A DNA stretch of 64,000 bases from Niebla homalea (lineage: Eukaryota > Ascomycota > Lecanoromycetes > Lecanorales > Ramalinaceae), in NCBI GenBank assembly GCA_019925105.1, contig JAHGAU010000001.1, positions 2,728,001 to 2,792,000 of the forward strand. Reading direction: 5' to 3'. A program made the position numbers and the translations under genes. Below, piece after piece: positions 33,325-44,000 of the stretch. Below the pieces are notes generated by a model. It had not been told where the DNA came from, searched no databases, and worked only from the letters and a program-made list of their open reading frames with translations. Each line of letters begins with the position of its first letter. Within the stretch, counting starts at the first letter, position 1.

Positions 33325-34860
33325 CAAGTCATCGAAGACCTGGGCTCTGCTGTCCCCGCCAGGGCATTCGGCGTACAAAATATTCGATCTGGCGTTGCTG
33401 GTAGGTTGGCATGTCCGTGCCAGCAAAAGCAGAGTGCGTTAGTTGGAGGGACTCCCAAACAAAAGGTCTCTGGTTGCATCTAGTATCGATCTTGATTCCA
33501 AGATCCTCTCGATACCTGGATTTGGACTCTCAGGTATCTCAGCACATCAGTATTGGATGGGATGATGAATGATGTATTTTGCCATAGCATACTGATAGTC
33601 TGGTACTGTCAAAATGGTGCACGGCGTTCTTAACGTCCTGGGCTTTGGCGCCAGAGAGCCACCAAATCAGTCTGAGATTTGGACCCGAACTTGTCTAAAA
33701 GTCCTGCCGCTGTCGTGAGGGCGCTCGGCGTTCATAATGATCCAAGGAGCTGCCATGCCAGCATTTTTCCGATCTTTAGACTCCACGTTACGATATCGCT
33801 AACGGTAACGAAGCCGACCTAGTTCCGCATAATCTGTGCATTTGTAGCGGATGCAGATCCATCCAAGACCCGGATTCTGCTGCTGTCACAAGGGTGCTTT
33901 GTGTTTCATGACGTCTTACCACATGGAGCTTTATATAGACCCAGAATCATCGAAGATCTGGGTTCTGCTGCTATCCCATAGGCGCCCGGCGCTCATAGGG
34001 TACTGGTGATTGGAGTTAACAAGCTGCGATTTCACTATCTTTCTGCCTCTGAAACCCTCCTTTCCGCAGAGCAGCTGTAGGCCGCGGTGCCAAAGGTAAT
34101 ACCACTCTGCCTGCGGTGCGGGTTTCCCGTCCATGTCGACTTCGCTTTTCTCGCGATATGCCTCCACTTCCATATTTGAGTCTTCAGACGAGCTTATTGG
34201 AACATGCCCGGGAGGAAAAACTTCTTCGTAGCAGTGCTGGTTTGTATAGATCCAAAGCTCTAATAATATCTTGCCACAATCGATGCGAAGCGTCACACTC
34301 TTCATGAGTGTGGTAGAGTCGGAACTGACTTGGCAGCGATCCCTGGATGGTAACGACTAGCCCTGATTATCCCATTCTTGTCGAACTCAGTGGTCCAGTC
34401 AGACAATTTCTTGTCGGTCATCCGCTGTGCAACGTCAATCTTGACGCCATAATACTCGACCTCGCTACTCTCTGTGGTACGCGGGTATCCTGAGATTGCT
34501 GATGATCATGAGGCTGACTTATGATGCATGTCTCAAGACTGAAGACTGAAGACGGATGTGAACCCAGTGCTGACGTCTGCGGTGCGCGAAAGCCAAAAAA
34601 TATTCGTACTCTGGCAGAGAACCGAATCCTGAAGCATTATTAGGATTTGGATCCTGGTGGGCGGGCCTCTTCGACCTAGCCGGAAAGATATCTGAGCAAT
34701 TTGCGTATTTGTAGATTCTGCTGCTGTTTTAAGGGCGCACAAGGATCATACTGTTCCGGCGATTGTAGCCAGCGAGCTGCTATATCAGCATCTTTTACGC
34801 CTCTGAATTCCGTATCCTGAGATCGCCGACAGAACCCGACCCAGATCTGAGTTCTTTGCA
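33325..34860. repeat. Family of degenerate dispersed repeats, about five copies
   Basis: Segments starting near 33329, 33671, 33858, 33940 and 34700 share a core like (G)ATCTGGGTTCTGCTGCTGTC followed by AGGGCGCTCGGCGTTCAT-like sequence. Similarity is imperfect with indels. On the minus strand two copies share the peptide pattern EGFRGRKIV / TEFRGVKDA, so the repeats may be relics of a duplicated gene. Confidence 0.6.
33931..34305 (-). pseudogene. Open piece of the 33-35 kb repeat family
   Basis: A 124-codon minus-strand frame reads LRIDCGKILLELWIYTNQHC, VPISSSEDSNMEVEAYREK and AEWYYLWHRGLQLLCGKEGF, plausible protein sequence, and ends within a repeat unit. An additional open piece upstream (VEYYGVKIDVAQRMTDKKLS, about 34455-34380) could be an earlier exon. 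No family is recognised. Partial copies of its 3' end occur at 33.7 and 34.75 kb with stops. Confidence 0.3.
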
Positions 34861-35865
34861 AATCGATGGGCGATGTACTGCTTGGGGTTTGTTTGCTTAA
34901 CCTGCACGAACGAAGCTTGCTGCTTGCTTTACTGGGATAAGATCCGAGTGAAAAGCATTTCTATGCTAAGGAAGACGTGGATCCTGCATGTGATGAATCC
35001 TCTTTTGCTCTGATGATCGGAATCGCGGATGGTAAAAGAGCTCTGAATCGTGTCCATGGTATAATCCAGCACACTCTGGCCGGTGATCATGCTGTATGAT
35101 TCTATCGACAAAGGATCCCGGAAGGCACCTAACAATGTCCATAACAAAGCTTGACATCTTGCTGGATCCTCCTCGTTTGAACACCCAATGTATCAGTTTT
35201 CTGGTCATCGAGGAAGCCCGTCTGTCTACGTTTCATTGCCAATCGATGATGCTGCAGACGCAGTCCAGTGTTGATACGTGGAGTGCTCCGCAGGAGCCTA
35301 ATCGGCGCGGAAGTTCAGGCGTGTTCAGGATCTGCGACGACGGGGAATGACCCGTGGAAGAAGGAGCCTCGCGGACCAATCGAAAAGCATCCACCAGTGG
35401 TCCGGAGTCCTTTTCTGCTACCTGATACAATGTGGGCGGGCGGTCAGTACCTAAGGATCCTATCAGCTTCGGCTTTGCGTTCATGAGGGATAAAGTTCTA
35501 ACCACAATTCAACCCTCATATCCCTAGCGAGTGACTGTTTGTAATGCAAGCACAATAATAGCCCGTCTGTGTGCATATCAAGAGGCAAGCTGTGCTGACA
35601 TGGGACTGACACGAAGCCACAAAGCGGCTTGACTGAGCAACAAGCGGCCGAGGATAGATGCCATGCTGTTAGAGTGCGGCGAGAAGACCTAGAGTAGGCT
35701 ATGTATTTAGCAGACTACCTTAAAGACTCATGATAAGGTGCGGGAAAGACTGGAAGGAGGAAAGATCGAGAGAGAAGGGGGGGGGAGCGAGATATTTATA
35801 CCTGAGCGGAGGCCGCTAGCTCAGTGGATTCACCAGGCCAATGCGGCGAGGTACGATTCAAGCAT

Positions 35866-36200
35866 GCTGTGAAGCCTCAAAGGAATGAGAAGAGCAGGGA
35901 GAGTCACTGTTCCATGTCTCAAAATGTGTGCGGAAGCTGTGGGAGATGAATTTGTAAAGCCGGTGAAGGCTGGGATGAATGGGAAAAGCTGAGTGGGAAT
36001 CTCAAGATTCAGCCTCGGCAAGCTGTGAAGCCTGGAAAGAGCAAGAAAAGCTGATACGATCATTGCTTCACGTCACAGACGCATTGCGGAAGCTGGGACA
36101 GTTGATCCAAGGATGTTGTGGAACTGGAAGGTGATGTGAAAAGGTGAGGCAGTCACTTGTTTATGTCACAACACAGGGGCGGACACGCGTTGCCTTATCT
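35866..36200. repeat. Degenerate repeat, period about 156 bp then shorter
   Basis: GCTGTGAAGCCT-like starts occur at 35866 and 36022 and a weaker one near 36115, each followed within about 60-90 bases by TGCGGAAGCTG(T)GG(G)A or a variant. Non-coding in appearance. Confidence 0.5.
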
Positions 36201-36626
36201 CGGCGACGTATGCCATCACTCTCTGATCTGATTATTGCTTTTGCTGCCTTTTGTGAAGGTTTTCGTGAAGATAATTAGGAGGTCTGAGACGTTGCGAAAG
36301 GGAATGAAAGACTTCATTGAAGATGGCAACTCATAAGGAGTATCTTGTATTAAGGACCCCGTCCATGTCCTGCATTGATGGCCACTTAGCGCACTTGATA
36401 GTCCATCTTCCTGGCATGGATTTCACGACGGGCAAGTTTTCCACGCATCTGGAAGATCGAGTAATGGACAAAATGTAATATCAATTCATCAGTCGATTAA
36501 ATGTCTTCTAATTCTTTCGAATGGTGTTTGGCTTTGGGTATCACTATGAAATTGCCGCCTCGTGATCATCACGCTCGCTATGCAACATATGATGAGATTG
36601 CCCAAAAGGGGTAGAATGCTCCCTAC

Positions 36627-39020
36627 TCACTGCGCTCCACATATCCATTCCACCATAACCCCTATATCTTCACTTACCTCCAGAACTTTCTTCACTCTCA
36701 GTCGTAATCTCACCCTCGCACTGTCATCATCCACGTTTTCCCTCATGATTGCCACTACTGGCGATGGTCCCCCATCATCGACATCCACTCCGTCAATGAT
36801 ACCATTCAGACCAACCGAGAATTGTACGCTTGCTAATTTGCTCCCGTACTTTGGATTAGGGAACTGCACTTGGAATTGCGGTAGTGGAGAGGCGGAAAAG
36901 GAGAAGTTAATGTTTCTTGGGGACTTGCTGCCATCAACAGCAGCGGGTAAAGGTGAAGAGAGAAAATCCGCGAGCTCATCCTCCAGAGATTGGAAAGCTG
37001 GTGATTGACCTAAAGATACGCCGTTGGTGGTCTTGTCGCCGTTCACGTGTGTCTTTGATGCTTGCTGAGGAGACAGGTCTTGTTCTACGGAGGTAGAGGC
37101 TGTGAGAGTGCGGCGGAGGATGCTTCCGACTAGTGCCCATTGACGAAGGTGAGGTAGAAGATTGATAATTTGCATGGGATGTCGGAATGGAAGGTCGGAG
37201 AGCGTGCGAGCGAAGTCTCGTGGTGGCGTGTAAAAGGTGTACTTGTGCTGATAGATGGTCGACGTTTCTGTTCTGGTATTGTAGGAGGTCACGGCTCTCT
37301 CGAAGATCTTGGGAACATTGTTCTGGAGTGCGTGAAGATTATTATTGATAGAATTGGAGTCATTGTTTGTAAAGAGGAGATTCTCCATGGTTGTCATCAT
37401 GATGCTTTCTTGTGGTATTGGGAAGCCGAGAGACTCATGTAGGGTAATCGCCGTCGGCAATGAGACAACCAGCTGAGGCTCGAGCCTTGCCACAAAACGA
37501 GCATTGGGTTGCTTGCCGTCGCCGTTCTCCACACTTGACGTGGTTTGAATGTCACTCGGAGGTTCCAGCCATTCTAGGCCCGTGTCGCTGATATGTAACG
37601 CATCAATTTCCATGGACGAGTGCAACCGTTCACGAACCCAGTGACTTGATATTCGCACCGAAGAGTAGAGCTCCGTGGGACAGGATTCGCACTCGATCAT
37701 GGCCGAGTGTACTTGATCCATCTCGTCATCGTCTTCATTGTCTGCGGAGTCGTCCACCTCCATGGCATCGTCGTCCCGCTGTGTCGTGATCAAGCGCTGG
37801 TCCTTCCAGAACTGCAAGGCCAGTCCAACTCTTCCCCTAGCGTGCATAGCAGGTCTGCCTGTTCGCCCGCACATTACAGCATCCGTAGGCCTCTCCCTCC
37901 CTTCCCTCCGCTCGTGCCCAACTTCCTTTTCGTACACCTTCTCCAAACTCTTCCACACCCCATCCACAGCATCAAAACAGTTCACCGCCGCCCCACCCGC
38001 CCTATCCATCCTCCCCAACCTCTCCAAATTCCACGCAAATGCCTCCAACCTCTTATACCCCCGCTCGCCCTCACCCTCCATCAGCCCCCTTGCCAAAACG
38101 TCCCCACCCCTGCCCTTCTCCCCATTCCCCCCCTGCATCCCTGGGAAATCCAACCCCACCCTCTCCACCCGATCCCCCAGAAAGTCCACCTCCACCAAAA
38201 GTCCCTCTCCAGCAATACTCAAAACCCTCCTCCCCTCCTCCACCCGATCACCCTCCCACAAACACTCCAACCCGCACCGCCTCGCACACCTCTCCACCCC
38301 TTCCTGGCCAACGACCCCCCACCTCTCCCCCAGCAGATCCCTCATCACACCCACCCGCTTCATCCTCTCCTCCTCCGCCTCCACGACCCCCAACCCGGCC
38401 ATGGAACTCCCCTGCTTCACCATCGCCGCCACAACGGGCGTCAAGCCCCCCCCACCACTACCACCACCACCATTGTTCCCTCCAGGCGTCGTGCCGCCCC
38501 CAGCCTTACTCCGCTCCAATTCCCCAAACAACCGCTCCACAGCTAATTTCGCCGCGGGACTCTCCCCCGCCACCGCGCTCACACCCCCACTCGTCGCCTG
38601 CCGAGCCATTGGCGTCGGCGTAGGCGTGGTGGATGATGCGTTGGTGTAGGTGCGCACCATCCCTGCCGCCGCCGCCGCCGCCGCCACCGTGGTGGAGGGC
38701 GGGGATTGTTTGTTGTTGCTGTGCGTGGATTGGTTGGTCCCCGTGCGGGACATGGGATGCGTGGGAAGGGAGGAGGAGGTGAGGGAGGTGTTGCGGCCGT
38801 GGCTCGGGTGGTGGGATGACGGTTGCGCCATTGTCATGTGGAGGGGCCGTTTGGAGGCGGGGGAAGGATGGTGCTGGTGGTGGGTTTTGGGGGGCGCGGG
38901 CGAGGTTATTGAGGAGGGCGGGGTGAGGTGGTTGGTTGTGGAGGAGGTGGTGGCGGTGGGATTGTGAGGTTGAGGGTTTTTGGAGGGGGACGGACGGGGA
39001 TGGGAGGTTGGTGTTGCCAT
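36627..39020 (-). CDS. MED1: Mediator subunit 1 (fungal Med1)
   Basis: A single exon encodes 797 residues from the ATG at 39020; the frame stays open further upstream but that part is low-complexity. Med1 is a subunit of the Mediator middle module, which links activators to RNA polymerase II in the nucleus. The N-terminal 150 residues are Ser/Pro/His-rich and disordered. The conserved Med1 domain starts about residue 160 with AKLAVERLFGELERS and continues MRDLLGERWGVVGQEGVERC, GEGLLVEVDFLGDRVERVGL, the family signature of fungal Med1, then AFAWNLERLGRMDR. Later blocks include an acidic stretch (EVDDSADNEDDDEMDQ), a region with VVSLPTAITLHESLGFPIP, and a C-terminal SEDIGVMVEWI. Length agrees with filamentous ascomycete homologs. 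Strong codon bias leaves long open frames on the opposite strand; these are not genes. Glutamine synthetase follows upstream on the same strand. Confidence 0.88.
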   Translation of the reverse strand: MATPTSHPRPSPSKNPQPHNPTATTSSTTNHLTPPSSITSPAPPKTHHQHHPSPASKRPLHMTMAQPSSHHPSHGRNTSLTSSSLPTHPMSRTGTNQSTHSNNKQSPPSTTVAAAAAAAGMVRTYTNASSTTPTPTPMARQATSGGVSAVAGESPAAKLAVERLFGELERSKAGGGTTPGGNNGGGGSGGGGLTPVVAAMVKQGSSMAGLGVVEAEEERMKRVGVMRDLLGERWGVVGQEGVERCARRCGLECLWEGDRVEEGRRVLSIAGEGLLVEVDFLGDRVERVGLDFPGMQGGNGEKGRGGDVLARGLMEGEGERGYKRLEAFAWNLERLGRMDRAGGAAVNCFDAVDGVWKSLEKVYEKEVGHERREGRERPTDAVMCGRTGRPAMHARGRVGLALQFWKDQRLITTQRDDDAMEVDDSADNEDDDEMDQVHSAMIECESCPTELYSSVRISSHWVRERLHSSMEIDALHISDTGLEWLEPPSDIQTTSSVENGDGKQPNARFVARLEPQLVVSLPTAITLHESLGFPIPQESIMMTTMENLLFTNNDSNSINNNLHALQNNVPKIFERAVTSYNTRTETSTIYQHKYTFYTPPRDFARTLSDLPFRHPMQIINLLPHLRQWALVGSILRRTLTASTSVEQDLSPQQASKTHVNGDKTTNGVSLGQSPAFQSLEDELADFLSSPLPAAVDGSKSPRNINFSFSASPLPQFQVQFPNPKYGSKLASVQFSVGLNGIIDGVDVDDGGPSPVVAIMRENVDDDSARVRLRLRVKKVLEVSEDIGVMVEWICGAQ

Positions 39021-39511
39021 TGCCGAGCGTTTGAGGTGATGGTGGTGAAGCTGGTGAGTGGATGATCTTGGTGGATTGGTGCTGGTTGATGCGGTGGAGG
39101 GAGGATGGTAAATCGGCGGGTAAGGGTCATGAGCGGTGTAGCTTGGAAAGGATTGTCTGACACATCTTTGTGGAAGCGCGCCTGCTGAGGGTAACGGGTG
39201 CCTCAGACGAAGCACAGTCTCTTGAAACGGATGGTGACTTGACTCAGCTGTTATGTCGCGCCTGAGAAGTGAAGGAATGCTTGGCCCTACAATATTGAAT
39301 CACTGCCCAAGGATCATTCACGAAAGAACTAAAGCTAAGTGGGCGCGTTTGAGCTTTAATATACAGCTATCAAGGCAAACCAATGTTCTATCCAAATACC
39401 ACTAAATCTCCCCCAAGAATCCTTCTACGAATCATGATTCGCGCAGGTCATGACCTGTCATAACATCATCCCCACATCCTCGCGAGCTACTCTTTCCCTC
39501 TAGCCTCTCCC

Positions 39512-40991
39512 TTACTTCTCCTCTGGCAGACCACCGAACATCTGGACCATTTGTCAGCTTCGATGATTTTTCTCGAGTAGGAAAAATAGACCCACCGTCT
39601 CCATCATTATGCCGGTGATTTGGTATGGGCAAGCGTTCGACGCAGGTCTTCTGTCCTCGAAGTAACCCTTGCCGTCTGCAGCGCATTGGCGTGGGATACG
39701 GATCGAGGCTCCGCGGTTGGCAATACCCCAGTCGAACTTGTCGATACTTGCAGTCTCATGCTCACCAGTCATGCGCTCAATGTTCCCCTCACCGTACACC
39801 TTGATGTGCTCAACGTGGCGCTTCTCAAGTTTGCCCATGGCGGCCTCGATGGCCTTCATGCCACCATCTTTGCGCATGTCTTCCGTAGAAACGTTGGTGT
39901 GAAGACCGGCCCCGTTCCAGTCACCTCCGATGGGCTTGGGCGAGAATGTGATTTGCACGCCAAACTCTTCAGACACGCGGTAAAGGAGCCAACGAGCCAT
40001 CCATAGGTGGTCGCCCACTTGTCATATACATCAGCACAAAAGTGGGGACAAGTGATTGGAGAATATCCTTCACATACATTCAATTCCCTCGCAAGGACCG
40101 ACTTGGAATTCCCATTGGGCGGGCATGACCTCTGCATTGATGCCCGAAATCTTGATACCAGCATACAAGCAAGCCTTGTAGTGTGCCTCAACAATATCAC
40201 GACAGTAGACTTTGGTGGTCCCGACACCACAATAGTATGGTCCTTGGGGGGCTGGGTAGCCGCCTTTTGGCCAGCCATATGGCCACCCGTCGGGGCCTAG
40301 AAGTGTATATTCTTGCTCGAGACCGAACCATGGGCGTTGATCTTTGTGTGCCTCCATTTGGCGGGCAGCGTCATGACGGAAGTTGAATTTGTTGGGTGTG
40401 CCATCATGGTCCCAACATTCACACATGACAAGGATGTTGTCGCCACCTCGGATGGGGTCAGGGAAGGTGGCAACAGGGCGAAGGTAAACGTCCGAGTTGT
40501 CGCCCGCAGCTTGGCCGCAGGATGAGCCGTCGAAATTCCATTCAGAGAGCTCCTTGTATGATTTGACAGGGTGTGTGAGAGTCTAGTGAAAGGCGATTAG
40601 TTCATGACTCTACAAGAGGATTCCGCACAAATAACGAGGGAAGATTCCGGTGCTAGGTCAGAGTCCATGCGGTCCCCACGAGGAGGAAATACACGTGGCT
40701 TGGCACTGGACACTGTGCAAGGGGGTCGATTCTTGGATAAAATCTCACCTTCGTTTTTGAGCGAACACCGTTGGAACCATCTATCCAAACGTACTCTGCA
40801 AGCACTGCACCCTTTTGGTCAAGTTTCATGTACTTCATGAGCTGTGAAAGGATATCAGCACGCCGGGCTTGGCTGGCAGCGATCTACTGGAAAGGCTTAC
40901 AGTCTCCGTATTGGAGATGGTTGTGGATTCGGCCTAGTCATAGCCAGTCAGTAAGAGTTCGTGTGCTTCCTCATCTTGGATTACTCACCAT
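39512..40991 (-). CDS. glnA: Glutamine synthetase
   Basis: Converts glutamate, ammonium and ATP to glutamine, the main ammonium-assimilating step, in the cytosol. Six exons: 40991-40989, 40933-40901, 40841-40749, 40582-40078, 40017-39596 and 39541-39512, giving 361 residues, the usual length of eukaryotic GSII. The first exon is the ATG alone. Order of motifs: [20 protein letters not shown], then [20 protein letters not shown] (the DGS and D-S substrate/Mn loop), [13 protein letters not shown] (metal-binding Glu pair), [26 protein letters not shown] (nucleotide/glutamate loop), [20 protein letters not shown] with [11 protein letters not shown] (catalytic Arg and the Glu flap neighbour), and a C-terminal MFGGLPEEK. 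All catalytic motifs are present. Introns are 55, 59, 166, 60 and 54 nt. A His-for-Arg substitution is not seen at key sites. Intact. Confidence 0.96.
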
Positions 40992-40999
40992 GATGGGGG

Positions 41000-43900
41000 A
41001 TATTGGATGTGTGATGCTCTAGGGGGAGTAATGGATTGTACGAGGAATATGGAGGGTAAGGAGCAGAATTGTGGTAATGTGGAGTAGAGAAGAGCTTTAT
41101 GGTGGTGTTGCGGTGGGGAAAGATTTCCGTGGGGAGAGCTGGATAAGATGAAATCGTAGATTGTTAAATGTGCATGCAATTGGCTGCAGACTGCAAAGCT
41201 TCCCATACGAAGTAGCTTCTGTTGGTGCCTTTTAATAATAGCGTGGGCGACGGGCGACACGGAATAGTCCCGATCGTCACAAGCTGCCCTGCGCCCCCCA
41301 AAGAGAAAAATTTTCTACAGATACAGCCGGACTGCACAGCTGCAACCTGCACACCGGGAAAATGGCTGTCCAGTCAGCTATATTTGTACAGACTTTCCGA
41401 GGATTCTCGGAAGAATGAAAAACCCTGTCATTTGTATTGCCTCAGCTTGACAAAGGAAAACCACCAGGCCTAAAGTACGAGGTACCTCCATCACCGTTCA
41501 AGGTGGGCGTCCTTTGAAAAAACACCGCTTGCGGGACTATGGAGATTCTTGAATCTTGATCCGCCATGAGGGTTCTTTGCCTTCTGCTCGATCGCGTGCA
41601 TGCAGCCAGATCGGTTATTGACCAGTGAACACTGATCACTGGTTACACTACCAAGTTGGTCTCCTTTCCCCACACATATGCCCTGGTTGAGGAAGCTATG
41701 CATCGTGTATATTTGCGTATGGGCACCGCGAGTGCTTTTGTTCTGACTCGTCCCCACACGGAAGCCGATAAGACTAGGCTTTATCAGCCAGTCTAGGCTG
41801 AAGGCTGATTAGCCCCTGACCCAGCAAATCCATCCCGCAAATCCCCATTTAGAGACACTTTAGCGCACCAGCTACTGTTGTACACATAACAACCATGGAC
41901 AGTCGTTTGAAGTCATGATTGTGAGGAAGCTTTCAGCATAGCAATCGCCTCTCCTCGGTCTTTGCGAGGTCCATTTCATATATTTCCATATCCATGCTTA
42001 CCTGCATCCAGCCATGCACGCTACAGGATGCGACGGATATCGGCCATGCTGCTAGACATGCGGAAGCTCCCTTTTAAATTATCCAACGCCACGGCCTAAA
42101 ATCTTTTATCAGAGCATTCTCATTGGCTGTCTAGTAGGCCTCCGTCATTGCATTACCTGAAACGCAAGCCCAACCCAAGCCTAGGGCCATGGTTGTCTTT
42201 TGACCTGGACACGTGAGAGACCCTATCCGAGCTATCCATAATCCAGGACGTTCTCGCCACGTAAACACGTCGACACCGGCTTATGGGCGATGATCATGCC
42301 ATCAGACTGGGTATGCCCAAACTTCTCTTCGCGGCAAATACTATGGCAAGCATGACAGGATTTGTATCAGCAACTATTGAGCCTTGGCAGCACGATGGCC
42401 TTTGGCTCGACGAGGACTGAAGCCGACGCTTCAATGACCATGGATTTGATTGTGACTACGGATATTTTCTGGCTGATGCAGTACATTACACAATGATGGG
42501 AGCATGCTGAGAATGATCCTCTGAGCGAGGATCCCAAGCCGTACCCTCAGCATAGCATCCTTTTTGAGAATCAGCATTGGCCGTAGTCTTGTTATTACTT
42601 ACAGTTGACACTCATTACAATGCACCCAGCGCCGAAGGATGGAGGACAAACATGATTGGTCAAGAGCGGTGTAGCTGGTCTTTGCTGAATCCATACAATG
42701 GCAGTCGTTGTAGTGTTCGGTGATGGCGTAGACGCGTGGTTACGATCTTCCCATATGCCTCTATGGGAACGACAAGACAAGGGACTTTTTATCATGCTCA
42801 AATACACTGTTATTGCCTGAGCATGGCCAGTCATTGAAGGCAGGGGAAGCCACAGGATATCCATCCTTGACGCAATGAAGAGGGTGGCAACTACTCAAGA
42901 CCAAGGCACCTACCGTAAAGCCGCAAACCGCAGCGGAGGCTACATTATTGCAACAATCTGCAATAGCTACATCGACGAGCATGATACGTCGAGGCCAGAT
43001 TGTTACTCTAAGATTGGGATCGGAAATTTGAAATTGGCTCCCAAGCGCTTTGACAGCTCATAAACCCTGGAGTGCACGATGCTCTTTGCTCATGCCAACC
43101 ACCGATGGAACGAATCCATTACGCGTACCTGCTCGTAGCAATTGCCAGCCACAGGCTTAAAGCAAGACCTCATCTATTGATGAAACAAACGCAAAGCGAA
43201 GAAGCATGGCTTGGAGCATTAACGTTTTCTCTATCCTCGGAGTGCATTGGGCTTGTCGCTTCTCATCGCAGATTCTCTTCTGAAGGGACTCCGAGAGGCT
43301 CCTGCATCGTATCATGTCGTATCATGTCGGTGGACAGTGGAGGATCATTAAGATGCGGTACCCACTATGATCCGTGGCGGAAGAGAAGCAATTGTTTTAT
43401 AAGATTTTCTGCAGCGTCGATCCTCGAATTTTAGACTTTGTTTTGAGGTGGTTAACTTGCCTAGCGTCAACCGTCGAAAAACTAAAGTGTGCCGTGACAT
43501 GAATAGAGCTACCCCTTCTTTCAAGAATGTGTGTATGACCTCAATTTTGGTAATTGTATCTCTTTGCTATTGTATGCCCGTATCGCTAGTCGCCTGCATT
43601 TCGAAGCAGGCCTCCCATCAAAGGAGCTATCCTGAAACAACTTTGGAGCCTTGGCGTGATATTCAATCAATCCTCGGAAATATCGGTGATCGCTCATTCA
43701 CTACGGAAAATACACTCTCTTTTCACGGAGCCGAGCTCGAGAAGTCAGTGCATTCTGCACCTACCCACTGTGACCTTTTCATTTTTTCACTGCTGACCAC
43801 GTTTCAGATCTCAGGGTCCTAGCCTGTAGCATTTGTCTCGAAGGGTTACCTGACACACTTACACCCCTATCTGGCCAGGGCGACCGAACGTCATATTATT

Positions 43901-44000
43901 CTCGGCCATGGTACAGCAGTGAGGTTAAGGAACTATATGTCACAATAATATCGAACCGCCATCAAGTCCAATTCCCTGAACAAAGATCGCATCCACCACT
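41000..44000. other. Large intergenic region upstream of glutamine synthetase
   Basis: About 3 kb without a recognised gene; it holds the promoter of glutamine synthetase on the left and the 5' flank of the 44,001 gene on the right. Frames at 43072-43434 and 43448-43822 (+) show no domain. Confidence 0.5.

Larger units (their letters stand above)
32786..36626. other. Degenerate repeat region, no intact gene
   Basis: About 3.8 kb up to the MED1 stop codon. Contains a family of degenerate repeats at 33.3-34.9 kb and another at 35.86-36.2 kb, with scattered open pieces. The last 400 bases or so are the 3' flank of MED1. No complete gene is recognised. Confidence 0.4.

Noticed and set aside
35812..35865. 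A-box-like TAGCTCAGTGG followed by GGTACGATTCAAG
   Set aside because: Box spacing is tRNA-like but acceptor and anticodon stems do not form; treated as chance or a decayed fragment within the 35.9-36.2 kb repeats.
1..36500. Transposons, secondary-metabolite or effector genes in the accessory half
   Set aside because: No reverse transcriptase, integrase, transposase, polyketide synthase or clear secreted Cys-rich protein motif was found in either strand, though old relics cannot be excluded.
37707..38649. Long plus-strand open frames (279 and 303 codons) opposite MED1
   Set aside because: Pro/Ser/His-rich translations created by the codon bias of MED1 on the other strand; no start context, introns or domains, and fully inside a well supported gene.
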